Assembly: GCA_965202895.1 (NCBI GenBank)
Contig: OZ241901.1
Coordinates: 4,402,001 to 4,466,000 of the forward strand
Reading direction: 5' to 3'
DNA: 64,000 nt
Source: JAJDXW01 sp965202895
GTDB lineage: Bacteria > Pseudomonadota > Gammaproteobacteria > HK1
Shown: in pieces, positions 63,493 to 64,000 of the stretch
How positions within the stretch are numbered: position 1 is the first letter of the stretch
Layout of the letters: every line of letters begins with the position of its first letter
Made by a program: the position numbers and the translations under genes
Notes under the pieces: generated by a model
Seen by the model: the letters and a program-made list of their open reading frames with translations, nothing else
The model's database searches: none
What the model was told of the DNA's origin: nothing

Positions 63493-63645
63493 CTGGCGGA
63501 CGCAGGTCAGGATCTTCGAGGTCCCGACGACTTCGAGCAGGTCGCCCGCCGCTGCGCCACGACCGACTCGATCGCGCGGGCCGAGGTCCCGAACCACCCT
63601 TGGGGAGACTCCCCACTCCAGGAATCAAGGAGAATCCACCCTTGA
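63470..63645 (+). pseudogene. Frameshifted, truncated hicA-like toxin gene
   Basis: The ATG at 63470 opens MVKLTPTDWRTQVRIFEV, which matches the start of HicA toxins. A frame change just after FEV is needed to continue into DDFEQVARR, the next HicA-like segment. The following residues lose the family pattern (the conserved G-S/D-H region is absent) and the frame stops at 63645. It is therefore inactive unless recoded. It overlaps the end of the HicB-like gene by 23 bp, the usual arrangement of coupled TA genes. Confidence 0.6.
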
Positions 63646-63647
63646 CC

Positions 63648-63682
63648 GGTTATCGCCGCTCGGAGCAACAGGGGCGATAACC
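63648..63682. terminator. Perfect 10 bp inverted repeat
   Basis: GGTTATCGCC at 63648-63657 and GGCGATAACC at 63673-63682 form a perfect stem with a 15-base loop, between the hicA remnant and the converging gene at the right edge. It could be a shared terminator or a protein-binding operator. The stem is less GC-rich than other hairpins in the window. Confidence 0.55.
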
Positions 63683-63715
63683 ATCCACGAGACCAGGGTA
63701 AGTCCAGTACGCCTC

Positions 63716-64000
63716 TCACTCCTTGGCGGCGCTCGTGAACCCGATGGCGCCCACACCTTGGATTGGCCCATCCGGCGTGAACCGATCGGTCTTGCCGGCA
63801 TTCGCGCCCTGCTCGGCCACCCGCGGATCGACGATCCGAGGACGCGCGCCGCGTTGGGTGTCGTCGAGCACCGCCGCGCCCGGAGGATTTCTGTTGGAAA
63901 GTACATGAGCTTCACGCCGGTTCGGGGCGTACCATACGCTTCCTTCCACCTGCGGTCCCGTGCCATGTCCCACTCCGTGCGCCAGCATCTGCGGGTCGAG
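63716..64000 (-). CDS. Unrecognised protein, C-terminal part only (5' end outside window)
   Basis: The minus frame is open from the right edge to a stop at 63716, giving 94 residues. They read LDPQMLAHGVGHGTGPQVEG, then SVWYAPNRREAHVLSNRNPP, GAAVLDDTQRGARPRIVDPR and FTPDGPIQGVGAIGFTSAAK. No family is recognised. The composition (Gly, Asn, Asp, Pro) is not that of the surrounding shadow frames and looks like real protein. It may be a truncated gene. The nearby hairpin would serve as its terminator. Confidence 0.5.
   Translation of the reverse strand, partial: LDPQMLAHGVGHGTGPQVEGSVWYAPNRREAHVLSNRNPPGAAVLDDTQRGARPRIVDPRVAEQGANAGKTDRFTPDGPIQGVGAIGFTSAAKE

Noticed and set aside
62635..63597. Long minus-strand frame over the HicB-like gene
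   Set aside because: Arg/Pro/Ser-rich with no motif; the plus-strand HicB-like frame has a good ribosome site and family pattern.

Overview
The window is very GC-rich (about 70% or more by eye), densely coded and bacterial. It looks like a gammaproteobacterium. It carries mutH; mfd followed by a CsiV-type gene and a methylthioinosine phosphorylase, a neighbourhood also known in Pseudomonas; a RibBA with a degenerate cyclohydrolase half; and the ribBA-ribH-nusB / thiL-pgpA gene set. Metabolic genes (NADP isocitrate dehydrogenase, MlaA, Mfd) look like core chromosome. No rRNA, tRNA, CRISPR array or transposase gene was seen.

Layout. 0-2.7 kb: ribBA (partial), ribH, nusB, a DUF3574 protein. 2.8-21.2 kb: a glycosyltransferase island with four GT22-like membrane mannosyltransferase paralogues, two intact and two decayed copies of a second GT-C membrane family, two copies of a third GT-C family, a GT2 enzyme, a UDP-galactopyranose-mutase-like flavoprotein and an epimerase remnant. 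21.7-28.7 kb: a repeat coiled-coil membrane protein, then a compact minus-strand cluster with a glycine-zipper peptide, a two-helix membrane protein, another small ORF, a secreted S9 peptidase, a GNAT/Gp13-like acyltransferase, a C39-less type I secretion ABC transporter and an HlyD adaptor. I read this as a candidate uncharacterised peptide-secretion (bacteriocin-like) system. 29.3-32.9 kb: a DUF4212/VC_2705 sodium:solute symporter with flanking conserved genes. 33.1-35.7 kb: thiL-like, pgpA, a second partial thiL-like gene and mutH. 35.9-44.6 kb: a DapF homologue lacking both catalytic cysteines, a phosphopantetheinyl transferase, mfd, csiV-like and a Uma2 nuclease. 44.9-51.1 kb (minus strand): MTIP, DUF815 ATPase, MlaA, Icd, and a ParA-AlbA_2 pair. 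51.5-54.5 kb: a CUT2 sugar ABC transporter. 54.6-62.7 kb: quinone oxidoreductase, CBS protein, HDAC-family amidohydrolase and YejABE-like peptide importer parts. 63.2-64 kb: a HicB-like antitoxin with a frameshifted hicA remnant and a cut-off gene.

Two families of small non-autonomous inverted-repeat elements (MITEs) are scattered through the window. Family 1 has five copies (283 bp or about 180-196 bp, ends containing GCGCTGTTCGTAAG, 8-9 bp target duplications). Family 2 has four copies (133-273 bp, ends CAGGGC-GTTTCACGCTGC, 10 bp target duplications, exact in two copies). One family-1 copy sits in a decayed glycosyltransferase gene. One family-2 copy supplies the start codon of the phosphopantetheinyl transferase gene.

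The two thiL-like genes around pgpA have lost complementary sets of ThiL motifs, which suggests a split or heteromeric thiamine-phosphate kinase. The rib-nus and thiL-pgpA genes, often contiguous in gammaproteobacteria, are about 31 kb apart here with accessory genes between them.
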